Counted from the first letter of the stretch, positions 24,820 through 33,575 are shown. The stretch: 64,000 bases of DNA from Streptomyces albiflavescens (GCF_014645835.1 NZ_BMMM01000018.1:157710-221709), one strand, 5' to 3'. Notes: generated by a model from the sequence alone, not told the origin. Numbers and translations: made by a program.

Positions 24820-25653
24820 GTGGATCTCGATGTCTGGTTGACCGGTGGTGCCGCCCTGTGGGGCGCGGCGGCGGGGTCGCTGGTGCCACGAGCCGCGTAC
24901 CGGTTTTCCGTCCAGCCGGATGAGGCGTGGCGGGACCGGTGTCCCGAGGGGCACGCGATCGTTGGGGTCGCGGGCGGCTGGCTCGGGCTTGCCCGGTGCG
25001 GCCGGTGTGCCGGCTCCGTTTCTGCGTCGCCCGCGTCGCCCACAACTCGTACGGCGGAGGCCGTGCGCGGCGACGCGGGACAGGTGGCCGCCGGTCGCGC
25101 GCCCGCCTCGTACGGACCCCGTGCCCTCTTCCTCTCCCTCGCCACCGCGTTCGTCTGCGCCGGGCTCGCCCTGGCCACCGGTACGCGGCCGGAGCTGGCG
25201 GTCTGGCTGGTGCTCGCGCCGCTCGGTGTGCTGCTCGCCGTCGTGGACTTCGGGGTGCAGCGGCTGCCGGATGTGCTCACCCTGCCGCTCGCGGGCGCCG
25301 CGCTCGCGCTGCTCGGGGTGGTCGCGGTCGTGCCCGAGCACGCGGGGGAGTGGCTGACGGCGCTGTTCGGGGCGCTCGCGCTCGGGGGCGGGTACTTCGT
25401 CCTCTTCCTCGTCAATCCGAACGGCATGGGGTTCGGGGATGTGAAGCTCGCGCTGGGGCTCGGGGCCCTGCTCGGCTGGTACGGGTGGAGCGTGGTGTTC
25501 CTGGGGACCTTCGCCGGGTTCCTGTTCGGCGGGCTGTACGGGATGGGGCTCGTTATGGTGCGGCGCGCCGGGCGGAAGACGTCGATCCCGTTCGGGCCGT
25601 TCCTGATCGCGGGGGCGTACGTCGGGCTTCTGATCGGGGCGTACGCCGCCTGA
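24820..25653 (+). CDS. Type IV prepilin peptidase (A24 family), TadV-like
   Basis: 277 aa; GTG 24820 is preferred over GTG 24814 because a -10 box lies 6 bp upstream. An integral membrane aspartyl protease that would process the Flp and TadE-like pilins encoded 10-15 kb upstream. The two catalytic aspartates are visible: AVVDFGVQRLPD (about residue 145) and GFGDVKL (GxGD motif, about 206). Six or more hydrophobic helices. The N-terminal region has a CPEGH ... CGRC zinc-finger-like set, as in bifunctional peptidases, but the methylase part is degenerate. Confidence 0.87.
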   Translation: MDLDVWLTGGAALWGAAAGSLVPRAAYRFSVQPDEAWRDRCPEGHAIVGVAGGWLGLARCGRCAGSVSASPASPTTRTAEAVRGDAGQVAAGRAPASYGPRALFLSLATAFVCAGLALATGTRPELAVWLVLAPLGVLLAVVDFGVQRLPDVLTLPLAGAALALLGVVAVVPEHAGEWLTALFGALALGGGYFVLFLVNPNGMGFGDVKLALGLGALLGWYGWSVVFLGTFAGFLFGGLYGMGLVMVRRAGRKTSIPFGPFLIAGAYVGLLIGAYAA

Positions 25654-25729
25654 TCGGCGGACCCCGCCAGGTCTGCCTGATCGGCGGACCCCGCCAGGTC
25701 TGCCTGACCGGCGGACCCCCACCAGGCCC
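25649..25729. repeat. 27-bp tandem repeat overlapping the peptidase stop
   Basis: Two exact 27-bp units (25649-25675, 25676-25702) and a third diverged one (25703-25729). Each contains GGCGGACCCCGCC, a 5-bp-stem mini-hairpin. The first unit includes the TGA of the prepilin peptidase gene. Confidence 0.9.
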
Positions 25730-25755
25730 GACGTCGGGCGCCGAAGCCGCTGGCG

Positions 25756-25761
25756 TAGGCT
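25756..25761 (+). promoter_or_regulatory. Candidate -10 box for mqnC
   Basis: TAGGCT, 41 bp upstream of the GTG start, in a Streptomyces-like setting. No convincing -35. Confidence 0.3.
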
Positions 25762-25801
25762 GGTTCGGTCTGTCCACAACCCTTACGAAAGGGACGCCCC
25801 G

Positions 25802-27001
25802 GTGACCGAGAAGGCCGACCTTCAGTCCGTCCTCGACCGTGCCGCCGAGGGTGGGCGGATCACCCCGGATGAGGCGCTCGTCCTCTACCGCGACGCCCCG
25901 CTGCACGCGCTGGGCGCCGCCGCCGACGCCGTACGCCGCCGCAGGTACGCCGGTACCGAGCACATCGCCACGTACATCATCGAGCGCAACATCAACTACA
26001 CGAACGTGTGCGTCACGGCGTGCAAGTTCTGCGCCTTCTACGCGGCCCCCAAGGACACGGACAAGGGCTGGACGCGCGACCTCGACGACATCCTGCGGCG
26101 GTGTGCCGAGACCGTCGAGCTCGGCGGTACGCAGATCATGTTCCAGGGCGGTCACCACCCGGACTACGGCGTCGAGTACTACGAGAAGCACTTCGCCGCG
26201 ATCAAGGAAGCCTTCCCCCAGCTGGTCATTCACTCCCTCGGTGCCTCCGAGGTCGAGCACATGGCCCGGATCTCCAAGGTGAGCGTGGAGGAGGCCATCC
26301 AGCGGATTCACGCGGCCGGTCTCGACTCCTTCGCCGGCGCGGGCGCGGAGCTGCTCCCCGAGCGGCCGCGCAAGGCGATCGCCCCGCTGAAGGAGAGCGG
26401 CGAGCGCTGGCTGGAGATCATGGAGGCCGCGCACCGGCTGGGCGTGGAGTCCACGTCCACCATGCTCATGGGCACCGGCGAGACCAACGCCGAGCGCATC
26501 GAGCACCTGCGGATGATCCGTGACGTACAGGACCGGACGGGCGGCTTCCGCGCCTTCATCCCGTACACCTACCAGCCGGAGAACAACCACCTGAAGGGCC
26601 GGACGCAGGCCACGCTCTTCGAGTACCTGCGGATGATCGCCATCGCGCGGCTGTTCATGGACAACATCGCCCACATCCAGGGCTCCTGGCTCACCACCGG
26701 CAAGGAGGTCGGCCAGCTCTCCCTGCACTACGGGGCGGACGACCTCGGCTCGATCATGCTGGAGGAGAACGTCGTCTCCTCGGCCGGCGCCAAGCACCGC
26801 TCCAACCGCATGGAGATCATCGACCTGATCCGCAAGGCCGGTCGCGTGCCCGCCCAGCGGACGACGACGTACGAGCACATCGTCGTCCACGACGACCCGG
26901 CGAACGACCCGGTCGACGAGCGGGTCATGTCCCACATCTCCTCGACCGCGATCGAGGGCGGCACGGCTCACCCCGAGCTGAAGCTGCTGGCGTCCAACTA
27001 G
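25802..27001 (+). CDS. mqnC: Cyclic dehypoxanthinyl futalosine synthase
   Basis: 399 aa from GTG 25802, preceded by GAAAGGGACG. A radical SAM enzyme of the futalosine menaquinone pathway, closing dehypoxanthine futalosine to its cyclic form. The [4Fe-4S] motif is CVTACKFC (C-x3-C-x2-C, about residues 70-77) within NYTNVCVTACKFCAFYA; GGTQIMFQGGHHPDYG and SLGASEVEHMARIS follow. Length and full-length motif order match MqnC. Its stop codon TAG lies inside the end of the palindromic element downstream. Confidence 0.96.
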   Translation: MTEKADLQSVLDRAAEGGRITPDEALVLYRDAPLHALGAAADAVRRRRYAGTEHIATYIIERNINYTNVCVTACKFCAFYAAPKDTDKGWTRDLDDILRRCAETVELGGTQIMFQGGHHPDYGVEYYEKHFAAIKEAFPQLVIHSLGASEVEHMARISKVSVEEAIQRIHAAGLDSFAGAGAELLPERPRKAIAPLKESGERWLEIMEAAHRLGVESTSTMLMGTGETNAERIEHLRMIRDVQDRTGGFRAFIPYTYQPENNHLKGRTQATLFEYLRMIAIARLFMDNIAHIQGSWLTTGKEVGQLSLHYGADDLGSIMLEENVVSSAGAKHRSNRMEIIDLIRKAGRVPAQRTTTYEHIVVHDDPANDPVDERVMSHISSTAIEGGTAHPELKLLASN

Positions 27002-27166
27002 TGCCGCGACAGGCAACGTTCGCCCCGTCGCGACGCCCGGCACGCACTCTCGCCGCACCGGGCACAAGCCCAAGTACATCCAGTACGAGGGCTTGCACCC
27101 GGCACGCCGAGAGCACGCACCGGACGCCGCTCCTTGACGGGCAAACGTTGCCTGCCGCGGCACTAG
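26998..27166. mobile_element. 169-bp MITE-like imperfect palindrome
   Basis: The two ends are 28-bp inverted repeats with two mismatches (CTAGTGCCGCGACAGGCAAC... against its mirror copy), and the two halves pair nearly throughout, folding around GTAC-ATCCA-GTAC at 27074-27086. Both ends carry CTAG, which could be a target duplication (TA or CTAG). No transposase inside. It supplies the mqnC stop codon. Confidence 0.75.
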
Positions 27167-27173
27167 CGTCGCC

Positions 27174-27815
27174 GTGCTGACGATTCACGCCGCCGACCTC
27201 GTGATCACGGGGGACTCGCGGCCGTCCGTCCTCGGCGGGGCGGTGCTCGTGCGGGGGCGTGAGCTGGCGGCTCTCGGACCGTACGAGGAGCTGGCGGCGG
27301 CCTGTCCGACGGCTCGGGTCAGGCGATGGCCCGGGCTGCTGGCCCCGGGGCTGTGCAACCCGTACGGGCCCGAACTGCTGGAGCAGGCCTACCACCCGGA
27401 CCCGCGTGAGGCGGACGAGCTGGGCACGGAACCGGTCACGGGCGGCGCACTCGCCGCGCTCGCGATGACCGACGCCCGATGGGGCGCGAGCGCGCGGCGA
27501 GGTGTGCAGCGGATGCTGGCACACGGCACGGTCGCCGTCGCGGGCGCCCTGCGGCGGACCGCGGTGGCGGATGCCGTGGCCCGCGCGGGGCTGACCGAGG
27601 AGCAGCGGTTCGAGCCGCCCGAGGGCACACCGTCGCTCGATCCGCTCGCGGGGCGGACCCTGGCGGAGGTCACCCTGATGCCGCTCCCACTGGAGGGCAT
27701 GGACGCGACGTTCGCCGTGTTCGACGTGCCGGACGAGGCCGCGCTCGCGGAACGCGGAGCCGCGACCTGTGTGGCGACGGTCCTCGCCGGACGACTGGTG
27801 TACCGGCGTCGGTAG
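27174..27815 (+). CDS. Imidazolonepropionase-like amidohydrolase fragment family
   Basis: 213 aa, GTG start. The N-terminus has the composite-domain beta strands of amidohydrolases (LTIHAADLVITGDSRPSVLGGAVLVRGRELAALGPYEELA) and the C-terminus returns to that fold (ATCVATVLAGRLVYRR). The metal-binding HxH barrel motif is missing and the protein is half the usual length. It commonly follows mqnC in Streptomyces (from memory), so a role near the futalosine pathway is possible, but catalysis by the standard mechanism is unlikely. Confidence 0.65.
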   Translation: MLTIHAADLVITGDSRPSVLGGAVLVRGRELAALGPYEELAAACPTARVRRWPGLLAPGLCNPYGPELLEQAYHPDPREADELGTEPVTGGALAALAMTDARWGASARRGVQRMLAHGTVAVAGALRRTAVADAVARAGLTEEQRFEPPEGTPSLDPLAGRTLAEVTLMPLPLEGMDATFAVFDVPDEAALAERGAATCVATVLAGRLVYRRR

Positions 27816-27823
27816 CCGTCCGC

Positions 27824-28855
27824 TCAGCCCGCCAAAGCTTCCGCGAACGCCCCCGAACTCTGCGTCACCCCACTGCAGTTGGTCGCCGCATTGTCGGACG
27901 CGGAGTGGTCGTCCGCGCACTGCTGGTCCCGGAACGTCGACCACATCGACACCCAGGCCACCCCCTTCTCCTCCGCGAACGCCCGCACCTGCGCCGCGTC
28001 CGCGAGGGTGAACGTCTCGCCCGAGACGTCCTGTTCGCCGATCATCGAGGTGAGGGCGAGCCCCTGCCAGGCGCCCGCGCTCGACAGCCCGAAGACGTCC
28101 CGCAGTTGACCGTGGGCCGCCTTGGCGGACGTCTCGGCGTAGTCGCCCATGTCGCCGGTGTACGAACTGCCGTAGTTCATCGTCATGATGTTGACGGTCG
28201 AGACCTTCACGGCGTTGTCGTTGGCGGACTCCAGGAGCGCCAGGCTGTCGTCGTCGAGGCCGGACGGCATCACCGGCAGTGTGAAGGAGACCTTCAGGTC
28301 GGTGCGCTCCTTCTGGAGCAGCGCGATCGCCTTGGAACGCAGCGCGACCGAGTCGGAGTCGGTCAGCGCGTCGCCCTCGATGTCGAAGTCCGCCTGGGTC
28401 GAGCCGGCGGCGTCCAGCGCCGCACCGTACGCCGCCGCGAGCGCGGTCGCGCTGTCGCAGACCTCGGCCAGCTCCTTGCCGGACGCGCCGCCGAAGGAGA
28501 CGCGCACGCTCGCGCCGGACTCCTTGAGCGCCGAGATCCGGGTCTGCACGGCCGAGTTGCCGATGGCGTACGTCCCGTTCCACTTCGGCGTGCAGTCGCT
28601 GCCGTCGGAGATCACGAAGGCCAGGTTGTACGTCGTCGGCGAGCCGGTGGAGTCGGTGTCGGACGCGGTGGTGGCGCTCACATACGGGGCGTACGAGGTG
28701 GTGGACGAGGACTCACTCTCCGAGGGCGCCGCACTGGTCCGCGGGGTCTGCGCGGGTGCCGCGTCCGATGCCTCGTCACCGCCCGAGGAGCACCCCGCAC
28801 AGGCCAGAGCCACCAGGTAGACGAGCCCGGCGGCCGGCTTCAGGAAACTCCTCAT
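27824..28855 (-). CDS. Secreted GH18 chitinase-like protein
   Basis: 343 aa from ATG 28855. A signal sequence ends near LVALACAGCSSGG (lipoprotein-like, but the lipobox is not canonical). A Ser/Thr-rich linker to about residue 70 leads into a GH18-type barrel: VRVSFGGASG (SxGG strand) and QADFDIEGD, the DxDxE catalytic motif with Glu as acid. VNIMTMNYG follows, as in family 18. It could cleave GlcNAc polymers. It is divergent from a polysaccharide synthase/deacetylase operon, whose product is a candidate substrate. Confidence 0.8.
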   Translation of the reverse strand: MRSFLKPAAGLVYLVALACAGCSSGGDEASDAAPAQTPRTSAAPSESESSSTTSYAPYVSATTASDTDSTGSPTTYNLAFVISDGSDCTPKWNGTYAIGNSAVQTRISALKESGASVRVSFGGASGKELAEVCDSATALAAAYGAALDAAGSTQADFDIEGDALTDSDSVALRSKAIALLQKERTDLKVSFTLPVMPSGLDDDSLALLESANDNAVKVSTVNIMTMNYGSSYTGDMGDYAETSAKAAHGQLRDVFGLSSAGAWQGLALTSMIGEQDVSGETFTLADAAQVRAFAEEKGVAWVSMWSTFRDQQCADDHSASDNAATNCSGVTQSSGAFAEALAG

Positions 28856-29162
28856 TGCGTATGCACCCGCTCTCGTGATTTCTGTCTCAGGACGGAAACA
28901 AAGTGCGATTCCGGATTTCAAAGGTGGCACATCCGGTGCTGATTCATGAATACAGGAAGCGCATGGGAAGGACACAGGAAAAGGGGTGTGAATCGGGTGA
29001 ATCGGGCGCAACAATGGGGCATAAGGGTCACATCTACCTGGTCTGAGCTGCGCAGATGTTCTTGGATTCTCTTGGGGAATGGACAGGTTGGGCCCACTCT
29101 CATGGTTCTCTCACATGAGAACCAGAGAATTGGCCACATAAAGGCTGCCTAATGTCCGGGGA
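28856..29162. other. 307-bp divergent promoter region
   Basis: Unusually A/T-rich for the window. It holds the start regions of the GH18-like gene and of the exopolysaccharide operon, plus one clear palindrome described separately. No additional gene seen. Confidence 0.5.
29103..29124. promoter_or_regulatory. Palindrome in the exopolysaccharide promoter
   Basis: TGGTTCTC, six bases, GAGAACCA: an 8+8 perfect inverted repeat about 40 bp upstream of the first gene. Candidate operator. Confidence 0.5.
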
Positions 29163-29600
29163 ATGCAATCCGAGTCAGCCATCGAAAACCGCGCCCAAGT
29201 GCGCGGCCGCCGCCGCAAACGCGGCAACGGGTCCGTGGACGGTCCCGTGTTCGTTGACAACTCCGGGCGCCGGGCCCGCCTGCTGCGCAGAATCGGCATG
29301 CTCGTCGGCGTCGTCTGTCTCGGCTACGCGGTCGTGCTCGGTATGGCCTTCATGGGCTGGGGCACCTCGCTGACGCCGTCCTCACTGTTCCCCTTCGGCG
29401 GCGGCCAGGCCGGCTCCGCTCCCGGGGGCGGGGGCAACCTGCAGCCGCAGGGCGGCATCGCCCCGACCGGCCGTCCCACCGGCATCGCCCCGACCGGCCG
29501 TCCCACCGGCACCGCGCCGTCGGGCGTCCCCACCGGGGCCGCGCCCTCCTCCGCCCCCACGACCACTGCCGCGGCGTCTGCCTCCACCGGCACCAACTGA
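29163..29600 (+). CDS. Small single-pass membrane protein with P/T/G repeats
   Basis: 145 aa. A basic cytoplasmic N-terminus (RGRRRKRGNG, RRARLLRR), one helix (about residues 45-64, MLVGVVCLGYAVVLGMAFMGW), then an extracellular tail with IAPTGRPTG repeated twice and decayed copies after it. The DNA there is a 27-bp tandem repeat (29454-29507 exact). It starts the operon with the deacetylase-glycosyltransferase 19 bp downstream and may be an accessory or anchor protein. Confidence 0.68.
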   Translation: MQSESAIENRAQVRGRRRKRGNGSVDGPVFVDNSGRRARLLRRIGMLVGVVCLGYAVVLGMAFMGWGTSLTPSSLFPFGGGQAGSAPGGGGNLQPQGGIAPTGRPTGIAPTGRPTGTAPSGVPTGAAPSSAPTTTAAASASTGTN

Positions 29601-29619
29601 CCGGGACGCACCCACCCTC

Positions 29620-31965
29620 ATGACTTCGACCACGCCCTCGCGCGGCCGTCGGCGCGCCCCCTCCACGATGGAGCGGGCGGCCGGCAAGGCCGCGGCGCTG
29701 CAGAAACCGCGCGTCATCCTCGCCCTGCTGCTCCTGCTGGCGCTCGTCAGCGTGATGCTGCTCGACGGCTACCTGCGTTCCGAGATCGGCAACGACTCGC
29801 GCGTACGCGACGGCGCGGCCTACGACAAGGTCCCCCAGAAGATCCTTGACGGCGGCCCCCTCCTGACGTTCGACAACGGCACCGCGAAGACCGAGTCCGT
29901 GCCGAACAAGACCATCGTGCTCACCTTCGACGACGGGCCGACGGCGACCTGGACACCCCAGGTCCTCAAGGTCCTAGAGGACAACGACGTCGAGGGCACC
30001 TTCTTCCTGGTCGGCTCGATGGTCTCGCGCTACCCGAGCGTGGTGAAGGACCTGGTGGACCAGGGCAACGAGGTCGGCATCCACACCTTCACGCACGTCG
30101 ACCTCTCCTACCAGAGCACCGCGCGGCTCCAGCGCGAGCTCAAGCAGACGCAGCTCGCGCTCGCGGGCGCCGCGGGGATCCAGACCACGCTGTTCCGCGC
30201 CCCGTACTCGTCGGAGATCAACGCCGTCGACAACTACAGCTGGCCGGTCTACCAGCAGATCGGCAACCTGGGCTACACCAGCGTCTTCGTCGACACCGAC
30301 AGCGACGACTGGAAGAAGCCCGGCGTCTCGAAGATCGTCCAGTGGGCGACGCCGAAGAAGAACAAGGGCGCCATCGTCCTCATGCACGACGCGGGCGGTG
30401 ACCGCTCGGAGACGGTCAAGGCGCTCGGCACGTACATCAAGAAGATGAAGGCGAAGGGCTACACCTTCACCACGGTCAGCGGCGCGATGGCCAAGGTCAA
30501 CAACCAGAACCGGCAGCAGAACGTCCAGCAGCCGGGTGCCGCCGGACAGTCCAGCGGGCAGGCCGCCGGTTCCGGACAGCAGTCTGGCGGTGCGCAGCCG
30601 ACCGGTCGGCCCCAGCAGGGGCAGGGTACGGGCGCGGCCGGCGCGCTCCGCGTCGAGCAGGCCGCCCACAGCAAGGCCACCGGCGCCACCCTCTACGAGG
30701 GCAAGGCCCTCATCTGGGCGGTCGCGGTCGCGGAGTGGGTCGTACCGGCGCTGTCCTACTTCCTCATCGTCGTGGGCGTCGCCGTGATGGGCCGGTTCGG
30801 AATGATGCTGATCCTCGCCCGACGCCACTACAGACAGCGCAACAGAAAGCGCGGCAGGGGCGGGAAGTTCAGCTGGGGGCCGACGGTCACCCGGCCGGTG
30901 ACCGTGATCGTGCCCGCGTACAACGAGAAGGAGTGCATCGCCAACACCCTGAAGTCGCTGGCGAAGAGCACCCATCCGATCGAGATCGTCGTCGTCGACG
31001 ACGGTTCCGAGGACAACACGTCCGAGATCGCCGAGTCGCTCGGTATGCCGAATGTCCGCGTCATCCGGCAGGAGAACGCGGGCAAGCCCGCCGCGCTCAA
31101 CAACGGTGTGCGCAACGCGAGTTACGACATCGTCGTGATGATGGACGGCGACACCGTCTTCGAGCCCGACGCCGTGCACCAGCTCGTTCAGCCCTTCGCG
31201 GACCCGGAGATCGGCGCGGTCGCGGGCAACGCCAAGGTCGGCAACCGCAACACCATGATCGGCGCCTGGCAGCACATCGAGTACGTGATGGGCTTCAACC
31301 TCGACCGCCGCATGTACGACCTGCTGCGCTGCATGCCCACCATTCCGGGCGCGATCGGCGCGTTCCGCCGGGACGCGGTGCTGGAGGTCGGCGGCATGAG
31401 CGAGGACACGCTCGCCGAGGACACGGACATCACCATCGCCATGCACCGCGCCGGCCGGCGGGTCGTCTACCAGGAGCACGCCAAGGCCTGGACGGAGGCG
31501 CCCGGTTCGCTCAAGCAGCTGTGGTCGCAGCGCTACCGCTGGTCCTACGGCACGATGCAGGCGCTCTGGAAGCACCGCAAGTCCCTGACGGACACGGGTC
31601 CTTCGGGCCGCTTCGGCCGCGTGGGCATGCCCCTGGTCGTGCTCTTCCAGATCGTCACGCCGGTCTTCGCGCCGCTCATCGACGTGTTCACCGTCTACTC
31701 GATGATCTTCGTGGACTTCAAGGCGGCACTGCTCGCCTGGCTGGCCGTCCTCGCCGTCCAACTCGTCTGCGCGGCCTACGCGTTCCGACTCGACCGGGAG
31801 AAGTACCGATACCTCGCGATGCTGCCGCTGCAGCAACTCGCGTACCGCCAGATGATGTACCTGGTTCTGATCCACTCCTGCGTCACGGCCCTGACCGGCG
31901 GTCGCCTCCGCTGGCAGAAGCTCAAGCGCACGGGTGAGGTCGGGACTCCGGCAGGAGTGAGCTAG
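29620..31965 (+). CDS. Polysaccharide deacetylase-glycosyltransferase family 2 fusion
   Basis: 781 aa. One N-terminal helix (about residues 30-48), then a NodB deacetylase domain: TFDDGP (about 101-106) and HTFTHVD metal-binding motif (about 154). A Gln/Gly linker, a helix pair (about 365-395) and a processive GT2 domain follow: VIVPAYNEKE (428), VVDDGSED, MMDGDT (508), EDTDI (602) and QRYRW (638, QxxRW), with further C-terminal helices. This architecture makes and partly deacetylates a beta-linked aminosugar polymer, like the Streptomyces MatB enzyme. Product identity is inferred. Confidence 0.9.
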   Translation: MTSTTPSRGRRRAPSTMERAAGKAAALQKPRVILALLLLLALVSVMLLDGYLRSEIGNDSRVRDGAAYDKVPQKILDGGPLLTFDNGTAKTESVPNKTIVLTFDDGPTATWTPQVLKVLEDNDVEGTFFLVGSMVSRYPSVVKDLVDQGNEVGIHTFTHVDLSYQSTARLQRELKQTQLALAGAAGIQTTLFRAPYSSEINAVDNYSWPVYQQIGNLGYTSVFVDTDSDDWKKPGVSKIVQWATPKKNKGAIVLMHDAGGDRSETVKALGTYIKKMKAKGYTFTTVSGAMAKVNNQNRQQNVQQPGAAGQSSGQAAGSGQQSGGAQPTGRPQQGQGTGAAGALRVEQAAHSKATGATLYEGKALIWAVAVAEWVVPALSYFLIVVGVAVMGRFGMMLILARRHYRQRNRKRGRGGKFSWGPTVTRPVTVIVPAYNEKECIANTLKSLAKSTHPIEIVVVDDGSEDNTSEIAESLGMPNVRVIRQENAGKPAALNNGVRNASYDIVVMMDGDTVFEPDAVHQLVQPFADPEIGAVAGNAKVGNRNTMIGAWQHIEYVMGFNLDRRMYDLLRCMPTIPGAIGAFRRDAVLEVGGMSEDTLAEDTDITIAMHRAGRRVVYQEHAKAWTEAPGSLKQLWSQRYRWSYGTMQALWKHRKSLTDTGPSGRFGRVGMPLVVLFQIVTPVFAPLIDVFTVYSMIFVDFKAALLAWLAVLAVQLVCAAYAFRLDREKYRYLAMLPLQQLAYRQMMYLVLIHSCVTALTGGRLRWQKLKRTGEVGTPAGVS

Positions 31966-33348
31966 ATGAGCTGGGGTTCGGAACAACCGGGGCAGCAGGG
32001 GCAGCAGGGGCAACAGGGCTACGGCTATGCGCACGGGCAACAGCCCGACCCGTACGGCTACGGGCAGCAACCCCAGCCGTACGCCCAGCCGTACGCCCAG
32101 CCGTACGCCCAGCCGTACGCCCAGGGATACGCCCAGGGACACCTCCAGCACGGGCAGCAGACATACGCCGACTACGGGCAGGGGTACGCGAGCGACACGG
32201 CGCCCTTGCCGATGGTGGAGCCGGAGCCTCCGGGTGCCTTGGAACCGGAGTCCGCCCCTGACACCGGGGAGCAGCCGGTCTCCCCTCCGGAGGAGCCCGC
32301 GCCGAAGGCGAAGCCGGCCGGCCGCGACCGCTACTTCGACGCCCTGCGCGCCATCGCACTGGTCCGCGTCGTGGCCTACCACACCTTCGGCTGGGCCTGG
32401 GCCGGCCTGGTCTTCCCCTCCATGGGCGTGATGTTCGCGCTCGCCGGCTCGCTGATGGCCAAGTCCCTGGAGCGCCCCGCGCTCAAGGTGGTCAGGAGCC
32501 GGATGCGGCGACTGCTGCCGCCCTTCTGGTTCTGGGGATTCTTCGTCGTGCTGGCCATGCTGATCCACGACTGGATGCCGGGCTGGCAGATCGTCTTCTG
32601 GATCGTGCCGGTCGGCGATCCGCCGGGCAACCAGTGGGGCGTCCAGGCCTGGGAGATCCTCTGGTACCTGCGGACGTACCTCTGGTTCGTCCTGCTGTCC
32701 CCGCTGCTCCTGAAGGTCTTCCGCAAGGCCCCGATTCCGGTCCTGCTCCTCTCCCTCGTCCCGATCGTGGTCTTCCAGTACGGCTGGCAGCCGCCGTACA
32801 ACCGCTTCGGCAGCGGTCTCACGGACCTCGCCACCTTCCTGTTCTGCTGGCTGGTCGGCTTCGCGCACCGCGAGGGCGTGCTCCAGCGGCTGAAGCCGGC
32901 CCTGGTGATCCTGGTGTCGGGGGCCCTGCTGGCGTACGGCGGCTGGTACGCCTTCGGGCACCAGGCGGAGTTCGGCACCTACGACCTGGACGAGATACCG
33001 ATCGCCCAGACCTTCTGGTCGGCCGGCTTCGTGACGCTGCTGATGTACTTCAAGGCGTACTACGACGTCGACTTCGCCTGGCTCGCCCGCTTCAAGCGGC
33101 TCGACCGGATCGTGACGATCTTCAACGGGCGGGCGGTGACGATCTACCTCTGGCACGAGATCGCGCTGGTGCTCGCGGTCCCGCTGATCGACCAGTTCTG
33201 GAAGGTGCCCGCCTTCGAGAAGTGGCTGCCGCTGGAGAGCCAGTGGTTCATGTTCGGCATCGGCTGGGTGCTGATCTGGGTCGCGATCCCGCTCGTCGGA
33301 TGGGTCGAGGACCTGGCCGCGAAGAAGAAGCCGAAGCTGCTGCCGTAA
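31966..33348 (+). CDS. Acyltransferase family 3 membrane protein
   Basis: 460 aa, starting directly after the synthase stop. The first 115 residues are a Gln/Tyr/Pro/Ala-rich cytoplasmic tail with PYAQ repeats. Then an acyltransferase-3 core: RYFDALRAIALVRVVAYHTFGWAW (catalytic-type His) and about ten membrane helices, ending in VAIPLVGWVEDLAAKK. It would transfer acyl groups to the exopolysaccharide or another surface glycan. No terminator as clear as the hairpins after 33536 lies closer. Confidence 0.85.
   Translation: MSWGSEQPGQQGQQGQQGYGYAHGQQPDPYGYGQQPQPYAQPYAQPYAQPYAQGYAQGHLQHGQQTYADYGQGYASDTAPLPMVEPEPPGALEPESAPDTGEQPVSPPEEPAPKAKPAGRDRYFDALRAIALVRVVAYHTFGWAWAGLVFPSMGVMFALAGSLMAKSLERPALKVVRSRMRRLLPPFWFWGFFVVLAMLIHDWMPGWQIVFWIVPVGDPPGNQWGVQAWEILWYLRTYLWFVLLSPLLLKVFRKAPIPVLLLSLVPIVVFQYGWQPPYNRFGSGLTDLATFLFCWLVGFAHREGVLQRLKPALVILVSGALLAYGGWYAFGHQAEFGTYDLDEIPIAQTFWSAGFVTLLMYFKAYYDVDFAWLARFKRLDRIVTIFNGRAVTIYLWHEIALVLAVPLIDQFWKVPAFEKWLPLESQWFMFGIGWVLIWVAIPLVGWVEDLAAKKKPKLLP
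32077..32148 (+). repeat. 12-bp tandem repeat coding PYAQ
   Basis: Four perfect CCGTACGCCCAG units (32077-32124) and two diverged ones, encoding PYAQ PYAQ PYAQ PYAQ GYAQ GHLQ in the acyltransferase tail. Copy number may vary between strains. Confidence 0.93.
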
Positions 33349-33364
33349 GACGTCCGCATGAAGA

Positions 33365-33387
33365 CCGGCGTACGGTCCGGGCGCCGG
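33365..33387 (+). terminator. Weak hairpin after the acyltransferase gene
   Basis: CCGGCG (33365-33370) pairs with CGCCGG (33382-33387) 17 bp past the stop. Possible weak terminator. Confidence 0.35.
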
Positions 33388-33535
33388 AGAGAGACGCGGA
33401 CGATCACGACACGTTGGGGATCTGACCTGCAAGTTTCCTGTCTGCCTGGCCCCTGTGGCATCCAACGTCGCCGCGTATTTTCCGGAAGGGGCCGTTCCGG
33501 GCACGTCTAGCGCCCAACGCGAGAGCAGCATGTCG

Positions 33536-33575
33536 AGAGGGCTGCAACACCCATCCATGAGTGTTGCAGCCCTCT
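33536..33575. terminator. Strong 15-bp hairpin
   Basis: AGAGGGCTGCAACAC and its exact complement around a 10-nt loop. No T-run. It sits at the boundary between the conserved polysaccharide locus and the mobile island, and would act in both directions. Confidence 0.75.
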
